Part shown: positions 23,914 to 33,359 of the stretch, one piece after another
How the letters are laid out: every line of letters starts with the position of its first letter
How positions within the stretch are numbered: the first letter of the stretch is position 1
NCBI GenBank assembly: GCA_014360755.1
Contig: JACIWX010000008.1
Span: 31,916-95,915, forward strand
Length of the DNA stretch: 64,000 nucleotides
Direction of reading: 5' to 3'
Source of the DNA: Chloroflexota bacterium
Lineage (GTDB): Bacteria; Chloroflexota; Anaerolineae; UBA2200
The notes under the pieces: generated by a model
The model's input: the letters and a program-made list of their open reading frames with translations, nothing else
The model's database searches: none
Told to the model about the DNA's origin: nothing
Translations under genes and position numbers: made by a program

Positions 23914-24513
23914 CTACATTTCCCGCCTGCCTTCCAGTGCCTGGGCGAGCGTTACCTCATCAGCGTACTCCAAATCACCGCCAATGGGCAACCCCCGAGC
24001 CAGCCTTGTCACCCGGATGCCCAGCGGCAGAATCTGCCGGGCAATGTACATGGCAGTGGCTTCCCCTTCCAGGTTGGGGTTCGTTGCCAGAAGCACTTCG
24101 CGGACCACACCATTCCGGACGCGCTGAACCAGTTCACGGATCTTGAGCTCTTCTGGTCCAATCCCTTCGACGGGTGAAATCGCTCCGTGGAGCACGTGGT
24201 ACAAACCCTGGTATTGCCGCGTCCGCTCAATCGCCAGCACATCCAGGGGCTCTTCAACCACGCAAATCTGGCTCTGATCGCGGTCGGGGCTGCTGCAAAT
24301 GGCACACGGGCTGCTTTCAGCAATGTTGAAGCACACGCTGCACAAAACAGTGCGCTCCTTCACCTGGCGGATCGCTTCTGCTAAGGACTGTACCTGCTCC
24401 ACAGGAGCACGCAACAGGAAATAGGTCAAACGAGAAGCAGTCTTGGGGCCAATGCCTGGCAGACGCGAAAATTCCTCAATTAGTCGCATGACCGGCTTGG
24501 GTGTTGCGGACAT
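23914..24513 (-). CDS. recR: Recombination mediator RecR
   Basis: A 199-residue RecR. It shows the helix-hairpin-helix start RLIEEFSRLPGIGPKTASRL, the Cys4 zinc finger CSVCFNIAESSPCAICSS, and the Toprim segment CVVEEPLDVLAIERT with LATNPNLEGEATAMYIA. It works with RecF/RecO to load RecA on gapped DNA. The ATG overlaps the ebfC stop (TGATG), so it is coupled to ebfC, downstream of dnaX, the usual bacterial order. Confidence 0.97.
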   Translation of the reverse strand: MSATPKPVMRLIEEFSRLPGIGPKTASRLTYFLLRAPVEQVQSLAEAIRQVKERTVLCSVCFNIAESSPCAICSSPDRDQSQICVVEEPLDVLAIERTRQYQGLYHVLHGAISPVEGIGPEELKIRELVQRVRNGVVREVLLATNPNLEGEATAMYIARQILPLGIRVTRLARGLPIGGDLEYADEVTLAQALEGRREM

Positions 24514-24857
24514 CACATCAATCCCGCCGCGCGTAGTGGGCCTGTGAACGACGCCATCTTCTGCTCCGCTAGTTCTCGGGATTTCCTCAAGGCTTCGTTC
24601 ATCGCCGTCATGATCATATCCTGCAGCAGATCCACCGCATCAGGGTCTACGGCATCAGGATGAATAGTTACGGCGCGTACCTGCTGCTGGCCATCCATGA
24701 CTACCGTTACCGCCCCTCCCACGGAAACGGTAACGGTCTCCTGAGCAAGTTCCTCCTGAGCCTGCATCATCTGCGCTTGTAACTGTTGCACCTGTTTCAT
24801 CATTGCACTGGTATCAGGTGAGAAGCGCATCCGGCTTCCTTTGCCCTTGCTGCCCAT
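24513..24857 (-). CDS. YbaB/EbfC nucleoid-associated protein
   Basis: A 114-residue YbaB/EbfC-family DNA-binding protein. Family features are MMKQVQQLQAQMMQAQEELA, VSVGGAVTVVMDGQQQVRAVTI and LLQDMIMTAMNEALRKSRELAEQKM. AGGAGG precedes the ATG. It lies between dnaX and recR in the conserved order; the homologues form dimers that bind the nucleoid. Confidence 0.93.
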   Translation of the reverse strand: MGSKGKGSRMRFSPDTSAMMKQVQQLQAQMMQAQEELAQETVTVSVGGAVTVVMDGQQQVRAVTIHPDAVDPDAVDLLQDMIMTAMNEALRKSRELAEQKMASFTGPLRAAGLM

Positions 24858-24878
24858 GCCTCGTCCTCCTTCACCGCC

Positions 24879-26555
24879 CTACTGGATGTCTACCACTTTG
24901 GCGCCATAGCGTTTGATCGCTTCGCTGACCACCGGGTTGTTCAACAACTTTTCGCGGCGGTCCACTTCGTTCTGCTTCTCCCTCCCCTTGCGATCTCCCT
25001 CAAAAAGGACGCATTTCACACGATAGGAACGCCCTGTCAGCTCTGCCAACGCCTCCTCCACGACGGTACGATGCTTCTCATCGACCATCCTCTCCTTATG
25101 AAAACTATGGTAAAAGCCCAGCGTCACCAAATCATCTTCTACCAAGATCGGTTCGCAGGATTTGAGCAACGCCTCGACAACGCGATTGCGCAGTCGGGTT
25201 GCTTGGAGCAACCTGCCCCAATTCTCTTGCAACCACGCCAATGTGATTCCTGGAATGGCAGCACCCTCATTGGGGAATGCCGCTGATGGCTTTGTGGCTT
25301 CCTCAACTGCTTTCGCCGCGGCAGCCGGTGGAGGGGATACCACAACTGACGTTGCACCCTCAACCAATGCGCCAGTTTCCTTCGACTCCTTAGCGACTGC
25401 CTTAGCTGTGCCAGAACGCGCGGGCTGCGCAACGCCCACGGGTTGTTCTTTTCCGCCTGATGGCATGGCTCCTTCATCCCACAGCACCGCTTCCACAAAA
25501 GCCAGTTCCAAGGGCAACTGGCCATAGATACCGGTCTTGACATAGTTGGCTGCCTGGTTGAAAAGCCTGGCAATGTGCAACAAACGTCCCAAAGGGATCG
25601 CCTCAGCCAGGGCAGTCATTTCCTGGCGCATCTCATCCGTTACACTCAGTAGGGAAGCGCTGCCATTCTTCACCAAGAGCAGCCCACGCAAGTACTCCAG
25701 CACTTCGCGCGTGAACTGCCGGGGTTCCACGCCGCTGTCCAACGCTTCGTTGATGAGCCTCAATCCGGTGCTGACATCCCGGGTCATCAGCGCCCGGATT
25801 ATCCCAGCAATGACCTCTTCCGGGGCTGTGCCCAGCACGCGACGCACGTCCTCCAGGGTGATTTCCTCCGCGCCGTAAGAAGCCAACTGATCTAACAGGC
25901 TCTCTGCATCCCGGAAGCTGCCGGAAGCGTAGCGGGCAATGGCATCCAATGCCGTGGGCTGAATACGGATGCCTTCTTGGGCACAGATACGCTCTAGTTT
26001 TTGTTTGAGGTGGGATAGGGAAACGCGCCGGAAGTCAAACCTCTGACAACGAGAGAGCACGGTGAGCGGAACTCTGTGCGGTTCGGTAGTCGCCAGGATA
26101 AAGATGGCATGCGGGGGTGGCTCTTCCAAAGTTTTCAGCAGAGCGTTGAAGGCCTCGTTGGTCAGCATATGTACTTCGTCAATCACATAGACCTTGTACC
26201 GACACTCGGTGGGTGCAAAAGCGATCTTCTCTCGCAAGTTGCGGATTTCATCAATACCACGGTTGGAGGCGGCATCCATTTCAATCAAATCTAACGAACG
26301 CCCTTCGTTCAGGCTCTGGCAGATGGCACAGCGATTGCACGGTTCGCCATCTTGCGGATTTAAGCAGTTTACCGCCTTGGCTAAAACCCGCGCCGTAGTC
26401 GTCTTCCCCGTGCCCCTGGGTCCAGAGAACAGATAGGCATGCGCAATACGGCCAGCGCGCAACGCATTGCGCAAGGTCTGTGTAACATGCTCCTGTCCAA
26501 TAATCTCAGCAAATGTTTGTGAGCGCCATCTGCGGTATAGTGCCTGTGCGGCCAT
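24879..26555 (-). CDS. dnaX: DNA polymerase III subunits gamma and tau
   Basis: A 558-residue clamp-loader ATPase. Walker A is SGPRGTGKTTTARVLAKAV; the zinc-binding segment is CLNPQDGEPCNRCAICQSL; Walker B is VYVIDEVHMLTNEAFNALLK; sensor I is ILATTEPHRVPLTVLSRCQRFDFRR. An Ala/Pro/Lys-rich region (about residues 365-430) precedes a C-terminal domain IV/V-like part. ATG 26555 has GGAGGGG upstream; an ATG 15 bases earlier is weaker. No frameshift site was searched for in detail. It starts the dnaX-ebfC-recR operon. Confidence 0.96.
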   Translation of the reverse strand: MAAQALYRRWRSQTFAEIIGQEHVTQTLRNALRAGRIAHAYLFSGPRGTGKTTTARVLAKAVNCLNPQDGEPCNRCAICQSLNEGRSLDLIEMDAASNRGIDEIRNLREKIAFAPTECRYKVYVIDEVHMLTNEAFNALLKTLEEPPPHAIFILATTEPHRVPLTVLSRCQRFDFRRVSLSHLKQKLERICAQEGIRIQPTALDAIARYASGSFRDAESLLDQLASYGAEEITLEDVRRVLGTAPEEVIAGIIRALMTRDVSTGLRLINEALDSGVEPRQFTREVLEYLRGLLLVKNGSASLLSVTDEMRQEMTALAEAIPLGRLLHIARLFNQAANYVKTGIYGQLPLELAFVEAVLWDEGAMPSGGKEQPVGVAQPARSGTAKAVAKESKETGALVEGATSVVVSPPPAAAAKAVEEATKPSAAFPNEGAAIPGITLAWLQENWGRLLQATRLRNRVVEALLKSCEPILVEDDLVTLGFYHSFHKERMVDEKHRTVVEEALAELTGRSYRVKCVLFEGDRKGREKQNEVDRREKLLNNPVVSEAIKRYGAKVVDIQ

Positions 26556-26614
26556 TTCCCCTCCTTCCATGCTGGGGATAGTTTAACACGAATGGGAAAG
26601 AAATGCAAGCGCTT

Positions 26615-26643
26615 TTGGGCTTTTACAATGGATATGTTATACT
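26615..26643 (+). promoter_or_regulatory. Promoter of tatA
   Basis: TTGGGC (26615-26620) and TATACT (26638-26643) have a 17-base spacer. The transcript would have a leader of about 90 bases before the ATG at 26743. Confidence 0.55.
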
Positions 26644-26742
26644 ATGCTAAGTTTTAGCCAGGCTGTTCATGCCGCTTCTATTGCCTTTAGGCAGACAGCC
26701 CAACCAATCGCTTGTAACAAGTTGTACCCATTGGGAGGTGAA

Positions 26743-26949
26743 ATGTTACGGAATATCGGCCCAATTGAATTGCTGATTATCCTGGTGATCGTTATCCTGA
26801 TCTTCGGCGTCGGACGGGTGAGCGAGATCGGCGCTGCACTGGGCAAGAGCATTCGCGAGTTCCGCCGGGAAATCCGCAAATCGGAAGAAGAGCCTGAGAC
26901 GAAGGAAAAGGATACCCAAGGGGAAAAGGATACCCAAGAGGAAGAGTAA
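26743..26949 (+). CDS. tatA: Twin-arginine translocase subunit TatA
   Basis: A 68-residue TatA/TatE-like protein: one N-terminal membrane helix (ELLIILVIVILIFGVGRVSEIG), an amphipathic helix (AALGKSIREFRREIRKSEE), then an acidic, Lys/Glu-rich tail with a short duplication (EKDTQGEKDTQEEE). It forms the pore component of the Tat exporter for folded proteins. GGGAGG lies before ATG 26743; the open frame runs 33 codons further up but that part is not conserved in character. No tatC is in the window. Confidence 0.93.
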   Translation: MLRNIGPIELLIILVIVILIFGVGRVSEIGAALGKSIREFRREIRKSEEEPETKEKDTQGEKDTQEEE

Positions 26950-26960
26950 AAAAGCCAGCC

Positions 26961-27584
26961 CTAGAGAAACTGGGCGAGGAACGCCTCAACCTCATCCGCC
27001 AATGCCCCACGACGGCGGATCAGTGGCGGGAACACCGTTACATCCACCACAGTGGAAGGGATTCCGCCTGGGCAACGACCCGCATCGAGGATCAGAGCCA
27101 CTTGGTCACCAAAGATGGTTTGTGCTTCTTCAGCAGTTACCGCTTCGGGTTGTCCAGATAGGTTGGCGCTGGTCGCAGCCAAGGGTGCACCTAGTGCCCT
27201 GATGAGCTGCAAGGCAACCTCATGCCCTGGAATGCGCACCGCGACAGAATTGCCACCAGCCACGAGTACATCCAGGACTGTAGCAGCCCTTGGCAGCACG
27301 AGCGTCACCGGGCCTGGCCAGAAACGCTCTGCGAGTCGCCAGGCAATGGGTGGTATGTCAACAGCCACCATCGTGACATCTTCTACCCGGGCGAGCAACA
27401 GCGGGATAGCTTTCTGAGCCTCCCGCCCTTTTAAGGCAAACAATCTCTCGATAGCCGATGCCATGAACCCATGCGCCCCCAGACCGTACACCGTGTCAGT
27501 AGGGAAAACAACCACTTGCCCTGCACGCAACAGGGCCACTGCCTGCTCTATGCTGTTTCGTTCATTAGCAGACAATACGGGCAT
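26961..27584 (-). CDS. tsaC: Threonylcarbamoyl-AMP synthase (Sua5/YwlC/TsaC family)
   Basis: A 207-residue enzyme that makes threonylcarbamoyl-AMP from Thr, bicarbonate and ATP for the t6A37 modification of tRNAs reading ANN codons. The signatures are GQVVVFPTDTVYGLGAHG, LFALKGREAQKAIPLLL, FWPGPVTLVLPR, VAVRIPGHE, and PLAATSANLSGQPEA. The short form lacks the extra C-terminal Sua5 domain. It lies 9 bases downstream of prmC, in the same direction, making prfA-prmC-tsaC a translation-related operon. Confidence 0.94.
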   Translation of the reverse strand: MPVLSANERNSIEQAVALLRAGQVVVFPTDTVYGLGAHGFMASAIERLFALKGREAQKAIPLLLARVEDVTMVAVDIPPIAWRLAERFWPGPVTLVLPRAATVLDVLVAGGNSVAVRIPGHEVALQLIRALGAPLAATSANLSGQPEAVTAEEAQTIFGDQVALILDAGRCPGGIPSTVVDVTVFPPLIRRRGALADEVEAFLAQFL

Positions 27585-27593
27585 ATCCAGTCC

Positions 27594-28463
27594 TTACATC
27601 TGAACGCGTACGATCCGATCTAGCCCCGCATAGTCCTGGAACAACTCTACCTGGGCAGCGGGATAGCACTGCGCCGCAAACATCGTAACTTCTCTTCCTT
27701 GGTCAGCACCTATCTCGAGCAGAATCGCTCCGCCTGGCAGGAGCCACGGCCCAGCCTGAGTCAACAGCCGCCGAATCTGCGCCAAGCCATCTGGCCCCCC
27801 ATCCAGAGCAACAAGGGGTTCATAGTCAACCACATCGGGCGCGGCGGTAGCCAAATAGCCTGTGGAAACGTAGGGTAAATTAGCGACGATAAGATGTACC
27901 GGCTCAGGCAGGGGCTGGAGCAAATCCCCGTGTAGCAAACGCACTCGCTGCGACAAACCATAGCGTGAGATATTACAAGCCGCTACCTCCAACGCTTCGG
28001 CAAAGGCATCCGTTGCGTAGACCATGGCATGGGGCAGATGCATCGCCAAACTGATGGCAATCACGCCACTGCCTGTGCCTACATCGGCTAGGATCAGCGG
28101 CTGCTTCCCCGTCACCAAATGTTTGGCTGTTTCCAACGCTCGCTCGACCAGCAATTCGGTCTCAGGACGAGGGATAAGGACCCGGCGATCCACCATGAAA
28201 TCCAGGCCGTAAAATTCCCGGTGCCCAGTAATATACGGCACCGGTTCCCGACGATACCGGCGTTCCACAGACGCTTGGAAAGCCTGTTGTTGCGCGGGCG
28301 TCAACTTAAACTCTGGCCTAGCATAGAGGCTAGCCCGTTTCCAACCCAACACATGTGCCAACAACACTTCAGCATCGAGACGGGGAGAGGGGACACCCGC
28401 TTCGGATAGGACGGATGTAGCCCACAGGAGCACCTGCTGCACGGAAGCGGCATGCTCCGGCAC
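27594..28463 (-). CDS. prmC: Release factor glutamine methyltransferase PrmC
   Basis: A SAM-dependent methyltransferase that methylates the Gln of the GGQ motif in RF1/RF2. The N-terminal helical part is VQQVLLWATSVLSEAGVPSPRLDAEVLLAHVLG. The SAM motif is LADVGTGSGVIAISLAM, and the catalytic motif reads NLPYVS in place of the usual NPPY. The open frame extends far upstream over prfA, but that part is a shadow. I chose the GTG at 28463, 23 bases after the prfA stop, because no in-frame ATG fits. It follows prfA, its substrate, as usual. Confidence 0.88.
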   Translation of the reverse strand: MPEHAASVQQVLLWATSVLSEAGVPSPRLDAEVLLAHVLGWKRASLYARPEFKLTPAQQQAFQASVERRYRREPVPYITGHREFYGLDFMVDRRVLIPRPETELLVERALETAKHLVTGKQPLILADVGTGSGVIAISLAMHLPHAMVYATDAFAEALEVAACNISRYGLSQRVRLLHGDLLQPLPEPVHLIVANLPYVSTGYLATAAPDVVDYEPLVALDGGPDGLAQIRRLLTQAGPWLLPGGAILLEIGADQGREVTMFAAQCYPAAQVELFQDYAGLDRIVRVQM

Positions 28464-28485
28464 GCTGCCAGGAGTGGAACGGCCA

Positions 28486-29574
28486 TTACGCGATGCCTGC
28501 AACACGGAGTTTCTCCGCCTGTTCTGCCGTGATGAGCTGCTCAATGAACTCGTCCAATTCACCAGCCAACACCTCTTCGAGGCGGTAGCTGGAAAAGTTA
28601 ATACGGTGGTCAGTGACCCGATTCTGTGGAAAGTTATAGGTGCGGACTTTTTCGCTGCGCTCCCCCGTGCCCACTTGGGAACGGCGCTCGGCATCCACTT
28701 TTTCCTCAAGCGCTCGCCGCTCCATATCGTACAGTCGGGCGCGTAGGATAGACAAGGCACGCATTTTGTTCTGCAACTGAGACCGTTCATCCTGGCAAGA
28801 GACAACAATGCCAGTGGGCAAATGGGTGATACGCACTGCAGAGTCCGTGGTATTCACGCTTTGCCCACCATGCCCGCTCGAGCGAAAAACCTCGATACGC
28901 AAATCTTCTGGTTTGATGTCCACATCTACTTCATCTGCTTCGGGCAGAACGGCTACTGTAGCCGTAGAGGTATGAATGCGTCCGCTCGCTTCTGTGACAG
29001 GCACGCGCTGCACCCGATGAACGCCGCTTTCGTGCTTCAATCGGGAATAGGCGCCTTTGCCTTGCACCTCAAAGATCACCTCTTTGAATCCCCCGATGCC
29101 CGTTACATTTGCGCTCAGCAATTCTGTTTTCCAACCATGTGCCTCCGCATAGCGCACGTACATGCGGTACAGGTCAGCGGCGAAAAGTGCTGCCTCCTCA
29201 CCCCCCGTGCCAGCACGGATCTCCATAATCACATTGCGCTCATCGTTAGGATCCTTGGGCAAGAGGAGCACACGCAATTTTTGCTGCAGTTCGTTCTCCT
29301 GGGCTTCGAGACGCTCTATCTCCTGCTTGACCAGGTCGCGCATGTCATCATCCAGCTCATCCTCCAACATGCTCCTGGTCTTATCCAATTCCTCTCTCAC
29401 TTTTTTGGCGCTGCGGTACGTCTCCACCAGCTCTGCCAGTTCTGCCCGCTCCTGGGCGTACTCGCGCAGCCGGTTATAATCCGTGGCCACCTCAGGATCA
29501 GCCAACAGGCGTTCCAATTCCTCGTAACGATCTTCGATTTGTTCAAGTTTCTCCAGAATAGATACCGTAGTCAT
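28486..29574 (-). CDS. prfA: Peptide chain release factor 1
   Basis: A 362-residue RF1 that ends translation at UAA and UAG. The GGQ motif is [24 protein letters not shown]. The codon-recognition tripeptide reads PVTEAS (RF1-type PxT). The N-terminal coiled coil ([18 protein letters not shown]) and [19 protein letters not shown] are typical. Length is normal. It heads the prfA-prmC-tsaC group. Confidence 0.97.
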   Translation of the reverse strand: MTTVSILEKLEQIEDRYEELERLLADPEVATDYNRLREYAQERAELAELVETYRSAKKVREELDKTRSMLEDELDDDMRDLVKQEIERLEAQENELQQKLRVLLLPKDPNDERNVIMEIRAGTGGEEAALFAADLYRMYVRYAEAHGWKTELLSANVTGIGGFKEVIFEVQGKGAYSRLKHESGVHRVQRVPVTEASGRIHTSTATVAVLPEADEVDVDIKPEDLRIEVFRSSGHGGQSVNTTDSAVRITHLPTGIVVSCQDERSQLQNKMRALSILRARLYDMERRALEEKVDAERRSQVGTGERSEKVRTYNFPQNRVTDHRINFSSYRLEEVLAGELDEFIEQLITAEQAEKLRVAGIA

Positions 29575-29726
29575 ATTTCTCCCAAAATCAAAAGAAAACC
29601 CCTTGAGCGGGGCGATTGTGTAGTGTACTATTTATCATTATACAATGGGAGCCGAGCATTGGCAAATGCGGCCTAGAGTTTGTTGGCGTATTTGCCGTAT
29701 CGCTGTACATGGAGTAAGCTTGCGCC

Positions 29727-30635
29727 ATGCAGATTCACATCGCTTGTGCCAGTTGTATCATTGATGACCTGCGCGGCGCCCTAGAGACAACCGTGGCGGA
29801 TGAAACAAAACGCTTGGCTATCCTACGCGAAGCAATGACTTGGCTGGGGCAAGAGTTCGACCAGCAGCGCATCCCCTCTTTTTACATCACCCGCGTCCAT
29901 CGCCTGCTGAAACAGCGCACCGGGCTGGAGATGCCCTTTCGCAGCCTGCGGCAACAATGCAATAAAGCGGGTTTAGTCGTTCGCCAGCAAGTTGCACAGG
30001 AATTGGCGCATATCAGGGACAACATAGAGCGCCTGCGTTGGCTAGCCTTATGGGCTATCGCGGGTAACCACCTCGATTTCCGCACCGTAGGCACCGGCTA
30101 CCATCTGGCCGCAGAGGAAATCACCGCCTCGCTGGCTATCGTGGTTGCTGAAGGATTGGCCATAGACCACATACCAGCCCTGCTACCATTGCTGCACCCA
30201 GATTGCCACGTGCTCTACCTGGCTGATAACGTCGGAGAGATCGCCTTGGACACCCTCCTGGTCGCAGAACTCCAACGTTATGGTTGCCAGGTGACTGTGG
30301 CGGTCAAGGGTGGTCCCATCACAAGCGATGCGGTGTGGGAAGATGCGCAAAGCGTGGGCATGGACAAGCTCGCCCCGTTGATCCTGACTGGCCCAGATAC
30401 ATTGGGCTTACCTCTGGACGAGATGTCCACAGACTTACGCAGAGAACTGGAACGAGCCCAGGTCATTATCAGCAAGGGGCAAGCCAATTACTACGCTTGT
30501 TCTGAACTGGCGCGGGACTACGGGGGAGTTTTCTTCTGCCTGCTGCGCACCAAATGCCCTGTCGCAGCACAAAACATGGGATTGGACCAGGCACGGGCAA
30601 ATGTGGCTCTCCAGTTACCACTGAGAAGGGACTGA
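29727..30635 (+). CDS. DUF89 (ARMT1-like) metal-dependent phosphatase
   Basis: A 302-residue DUF89 protein. This family holds metal-dependent damage-control phosphatases acting on damaged sugar or cofactor phosphates. The N-terminal Cys pair is in CASCIIDD, and the metal site is in LADNVGEIALDTLL with VAVKGGPITSDAVWEDA. IISKGQANYYACSEL near the C-terminus is also typical. It is followed by deoB after 106 bases. A substrate among pentose or nucleotide phosphates would fit that neighbour but is inference. Confidence 0.85.
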   Translation: MQIHIACASCIIDDLRGALETTVADETKRLAILREAMTWLGQEFDQQRIPSFYITRVHRLLKQRTGLEMPFRSLRQQCNKAGLVVRQQVAQELAHIRDNIERLRWLALWAIAGNHLDFRTVGTGYHLAAEEITASLAIVVAEGLAIDHIPALLPLLHPDCHVLYLADNVGEIALDTLLVAELQRYGCQVTVAVKGGPITSDAVWEDAQSVGMDKLAPLILTGPDTLGLPLDEMSTDLRRELERAQVIISKGQANYYACSELARDYGGVFFCLLRTKCPVAAQNMGLDQARANVALQLPLRRD

Positions 30636-30701
30636 AGGCATTGCTGCGCTCCTAGCAGCAGGCAATGCGGCATCGCTGCGATATACTCAGGACATTGCCA
30701 T

Positions 30702-30730
30702 TTGCTGAAAGCCGCCTTTATTGCTATGAT
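30702..30730 (+). promoter_or_regulatory. Promoter of deoB, implying a very short mRNA leader
   Basis: TTGCTG (30702-30707) and TATGAT (30725-30730) have a 17-base spacer. Transcription from about 30737 would leave only about five bases before the ATG at 30742, where no ribosome binding site is visible. Confidence 0.55.
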
Positions 30731-30741
30731 GTACCAGTACG

Positions 30742-31926
30742 ATGAACGAGATCGAGCGAGTTATCCTGATTGTCCTAGATAGTGTGGGTATTGGTGCGTT
30801 GCCCGATGCCCACCTGTATGGCGATGAAGGTTCAGATACCCTGGGAAATATTGCGCGGGCATTGGGAGGCCTTCACCTGCCTCATTTTCAAAAGCTGGGG
30901 CTAGGCAACATCCATCCTATCCTAGGCGTGCCTGCCGCAGTGTCTCCTCTAGCCGCCTATGGGCGCATGGCTGAGGCATCGGCTGGCAAGGACACGACCA
31001 TTGGCCATTGGGAAATTGCTGGGGTAATCTCCCGCTACCCAATGCCGACTTATCCACACGGATTTCCCGAGGAACTGATCGCGGAATACGAGCGGCGCAT
31101 AGGGCGCAAGGTCTTGGGCAACTATCCCGCTTCTGGCACCGTCATTATCGAGGAACTCGGGCCCGAACACATGCGCACTGGTTACCCCATCGTCTACACC
31201 AGTGCGGACAGTGTTTTTCAGGTCGCCGCTCATGAGGAAATCATCCCAGTGGAAGAACTCTATCGCATTTGTCGCATTGCACGCGAAATGCTCACAGGCG
31301 AGCACAACGTGGGGCGGGTCATTGCGCGCCCCTTCATTGGCCAACCAGGCGCTTTTCAGCGCACGGACAGACGCCGTGATTTCTCCGCTGCACCGCCGGA
31401 ACCAACCTTGCTGGACCACATCGTGCAAGCCGGCAAAACGGTATGGGCAGTGGGGAAAATCGAGGACATCTTCGCTGGGCAAGGCATTCGCTACGCAGTT
31501 CACACCCATGACAACATGGATGGCGTGGACAAAACCTTGGAGGCGATGGCAAAAGCAGGCCCTGGCTTGATCTTCACCAACCTGGTAGATTTTGACATGG
31601 TCTATGGACACCGCAACAATGTACAAGGCTACGCCGCAGCCTTGCAGGACGTTGACGCGCGTGTGCCAGAACTGCTGGCTGCGCTACGGCGGGAGGACGT
31701 GCTGATCTTCACTGCTGACCATGGCTGTGATCCAACCACGCCCAGCACCGATCATTCCAGGGAGTACGTGCCGCTGCTCATTTATGGTGAACAAATTCAG
31801 GCGGGAGTCAACTTGGGCACACGTGACACCTTTGCCGATGTAGGAGCCACTATCGCGGACTGGCTAGGTGTCCAACCGCCCAAGAATGGGCAGAGCATGG
31901 CCAAGGAACTGCAAAAGCGGTGCTAA
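30742..31926 (+). CDS. deoB: Phosphopentomutase
   Basis: A 394-residue alkaline-phosphatase-superfamily mutase that interconverts (deoxy)ribose-1-phosphate and (deoxy)ribose-5-phosphate. The start [18 protein letters not shown] carries the metal-binding Asp. The catalytic Thr is in [15 protein letters not shown]. Further metal ligands lie in HTHDNMDG and [23 protein letters not shown]. It acts in nucleoside salvage with the purine nucleoside phosphorylase encoded 4 kb downstream. Confidence 0.96.
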   Translation: MNEIERVILIVLDSVGIGALPDAHLYGDEGSDTLGNIARALGGLHLPHFQKLGLGNIHPILGVPAAVSPLAAYGRMAEASAGKDTTIGHWEIAGVISRYPMPTYPHGFPEELIAEYERRIGRKVLGNYPASGTVIIEELGPEHMRTGYPIVYTSADSVFQVAAHEEIIPVEELYRICRIAREMLTGEHNVGRVIARPFIGQPGAFQRTDRRRDFSAAPPEPTLLDHIVQAGKTVWAVGKIEDIFAGQGIRYAVHTHDNMDGVDKTLEAMAKAGPGLIFTNLVDFDMVYGHRNNVQGYAAALQDVDARVPELLAALRREDVLIFTADHGCDPTTPSTDHSREYVPLLIYGEQIQAGVNLGTRDTFADVGATIADWLGVQPPKNGQSMAKELQKRC

Positions 31927-31952
31927 AGACTGAGGCACCTAAAGGAGGGACA

Positions 31953-32282
31953 ATGGTGGTCAATTTCTTTATCAAGCTACCGCTCTTCCTGGCGTATTTA
32001 CTGGGAGCAGCGCTCAGCGGGGCACTGGTGATAAAGCGGAGAAACGTCAGCAGTGCCCTTGCTTTCCTCGGTTTTATGCTTCTTGTTGCCGTGCAAGCCG
32101 TATGGAATTTCACCACGCCATTTGCCATGCGCCTGTCTGGACGAGGCGTACCACAGACAAGAGCTGCTCTGATCTCTACCTTTGCTGCCTTTGTCCTTAA
32201 CCTGATCGCCGCTGTCGCTGTATTATGCATCGTTGGCGCTATCGCTATGGCAACTAGGAATAGGAATAAGAGACAGTTGTGA
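31953..32282 (+). CDS. Small membrane protein of unknown function
   Basis: A 109-residue protein with about three hydrophobic helices (IKLPLFLAYLLGAALSGALV, ALAFLGFMLLVAVQAVW, FVLNLIAAVAVLCIVGAIAM) and a basic tail. I recognise no family. ATG 31953 has AGGAGG upstream; the stop overlaps the queA start (GTGA), so it is coupled with queA. The 26-base gap from deoB suggests one transcript with deoB and queA. Confidence 0.65.
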   Translation: MVVNFFIKLPLFLAYLLGAALSGALVIKRRNVSSALAFLGFMLLVAVQAVWNFTTPFAMRLSGRGVPQTRAALISTFAAFVLNLIAAVAVLCIVGAIAMATRNRNKRQL

Positions 32283-33352
32283 GAACCAGCGATTTCGACT
32301 ATTTCCTCCCGCCAGAATTCATTGCTCAGACTCCCATTGAGCCACGCGATGCTTCTCGCCTGCTTGTACTGCACCGCAGCGATGGGCATATCCAGCATCG
32401 CCGCTTTCGAGACATTACCTCCTACCTACAGAAGGGCGACTTGTTAGTCGCTAATGACAGCCGTGTGATCCCCGCGCGGCTATTCGGACATAAGATACCC
32501 ACTGGTGGCAAGGTGGAACTGCTGCTCATCAAAAAGCGCGATGATGGAAACTGGGACGTGCTGCTGAAGCCTGGCCGCCGGGTGAAACCCGGGACTGTGC
32601 TCGCCATTCATTCCATCACCGGAACAAACGCTGAAGCAAGCACGATTCATCCCGCGCCAGAAATGACTGCCCACGTGTTGGCTTCCACCGAGGGAGGCGG
32701 CAGAGTTATCTCGTTTTCGCAACCTATTGAGCCTTTGCTTGACCATATTGGCATGATCCCATTGCCTCCATACATCCACGCTCCGCTGGAAAACCCCGAG
32801 CGTTACCAGACCATCTATGCACGGGTGCGCGGCTCCGTCGCCGCGCCAACGGCCGGCTTGCATTTTACGCCTGAATTAGTGCAGCGACTGCAACAACAAG
32901 GGGTAGAATTTGCTTTCGTTACCCTGCATATCAGCATGGACACTTTCCGGCCAGTGCATGAAACGAACGTTGAAGAGCACCGCATGTACAGCGAATATTG
33001 CGAAATGCCAAGAGAAACTTGCGAAGCCATCAATCGCGCACGCCGAGAAGGACGGCGCGTCATCGCCATCGGCACAACGACTGTGCGCGTGCTTGAAACT
33101 GCTGCTTTGCGCTTGCAAGCTGGGGAAACTGCGCTCAAGCCTTTCACCGGCTACACGGACCTGTTTATTTACCCAGGGTTCCAATTCCGCGTAGTTGACG
33201 CCATGGTCACTAACTTCCACCTGCCTCGTTCGACACTGCTGATGCTCGTCGCTGCTTTTGCCGGCAAAGATCTTATTGACCGTGCCTACCAGGAAGCCAT
33301 CCGCGAACGCTATCGTTTCTACAGTTTTGGGGACGCGATGCTGATCTTGTGA
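32279..33352 (+). CDS. queA: S-adenosylmethionine:tRNA ribosyltransferase-isomerase
   Basis: A 357-residue QueA that transfers the ribosyl part of SAM to preQ1 in tRNA to make epoxyqueuosine. Signatures are FDYFLPPEFIAQTPIEPRDASRLL, DLLVANDSRVIPARL, PLPPYIHAPLENPERYQTIYA, GSVAAPTAGLHFT, and TNFHLPRSTLLMLVAAFAG. It starts with GTG, which overlaps the upstream stop codon. The ArfB-like gene follows after 7 bases. Confidence 0.96.
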   Translation: MRTSDFDYFLPPEFIAQTPIEPRDASRLLVLHRSDGHIQHRRFRDITSYLQKGDLLVANDSRVIPARLFGHKIPTGGKVELLLIKKRDDGNWDVLLKPGRRVKPGTVLAIHSITGTNAEASTIHPAPEMTAHVLASTEGGGRVISFSQPIEPLLDHIGMIPLPPYIHAPLENPERYQTIYARVRGSVAAPTAGLHFTPELVQRLQQQGVEFAFVTLHISMDTFRPVHETNVEEHRMYSEYCEMPRETCEAINRARREGRRVIAIGTTTVRVLETAALRLQAGETALKPFTGYTDLFIYPGFQFRVVDAMVTNFHLPRSTLLMLVAAFAGKDLIDRAYQEAIRERYRFYSFGDAMLIL

Positions 33353-33359
33353 GCGGTCT

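Noticed and set aside
28464..28808. Long upstream extension of the prmC frame
   Set aside because: It lies wholly over prfA and reads as a Ser/Arg-rich shadow. PrmC-like sequence starts only after the prfA stop.
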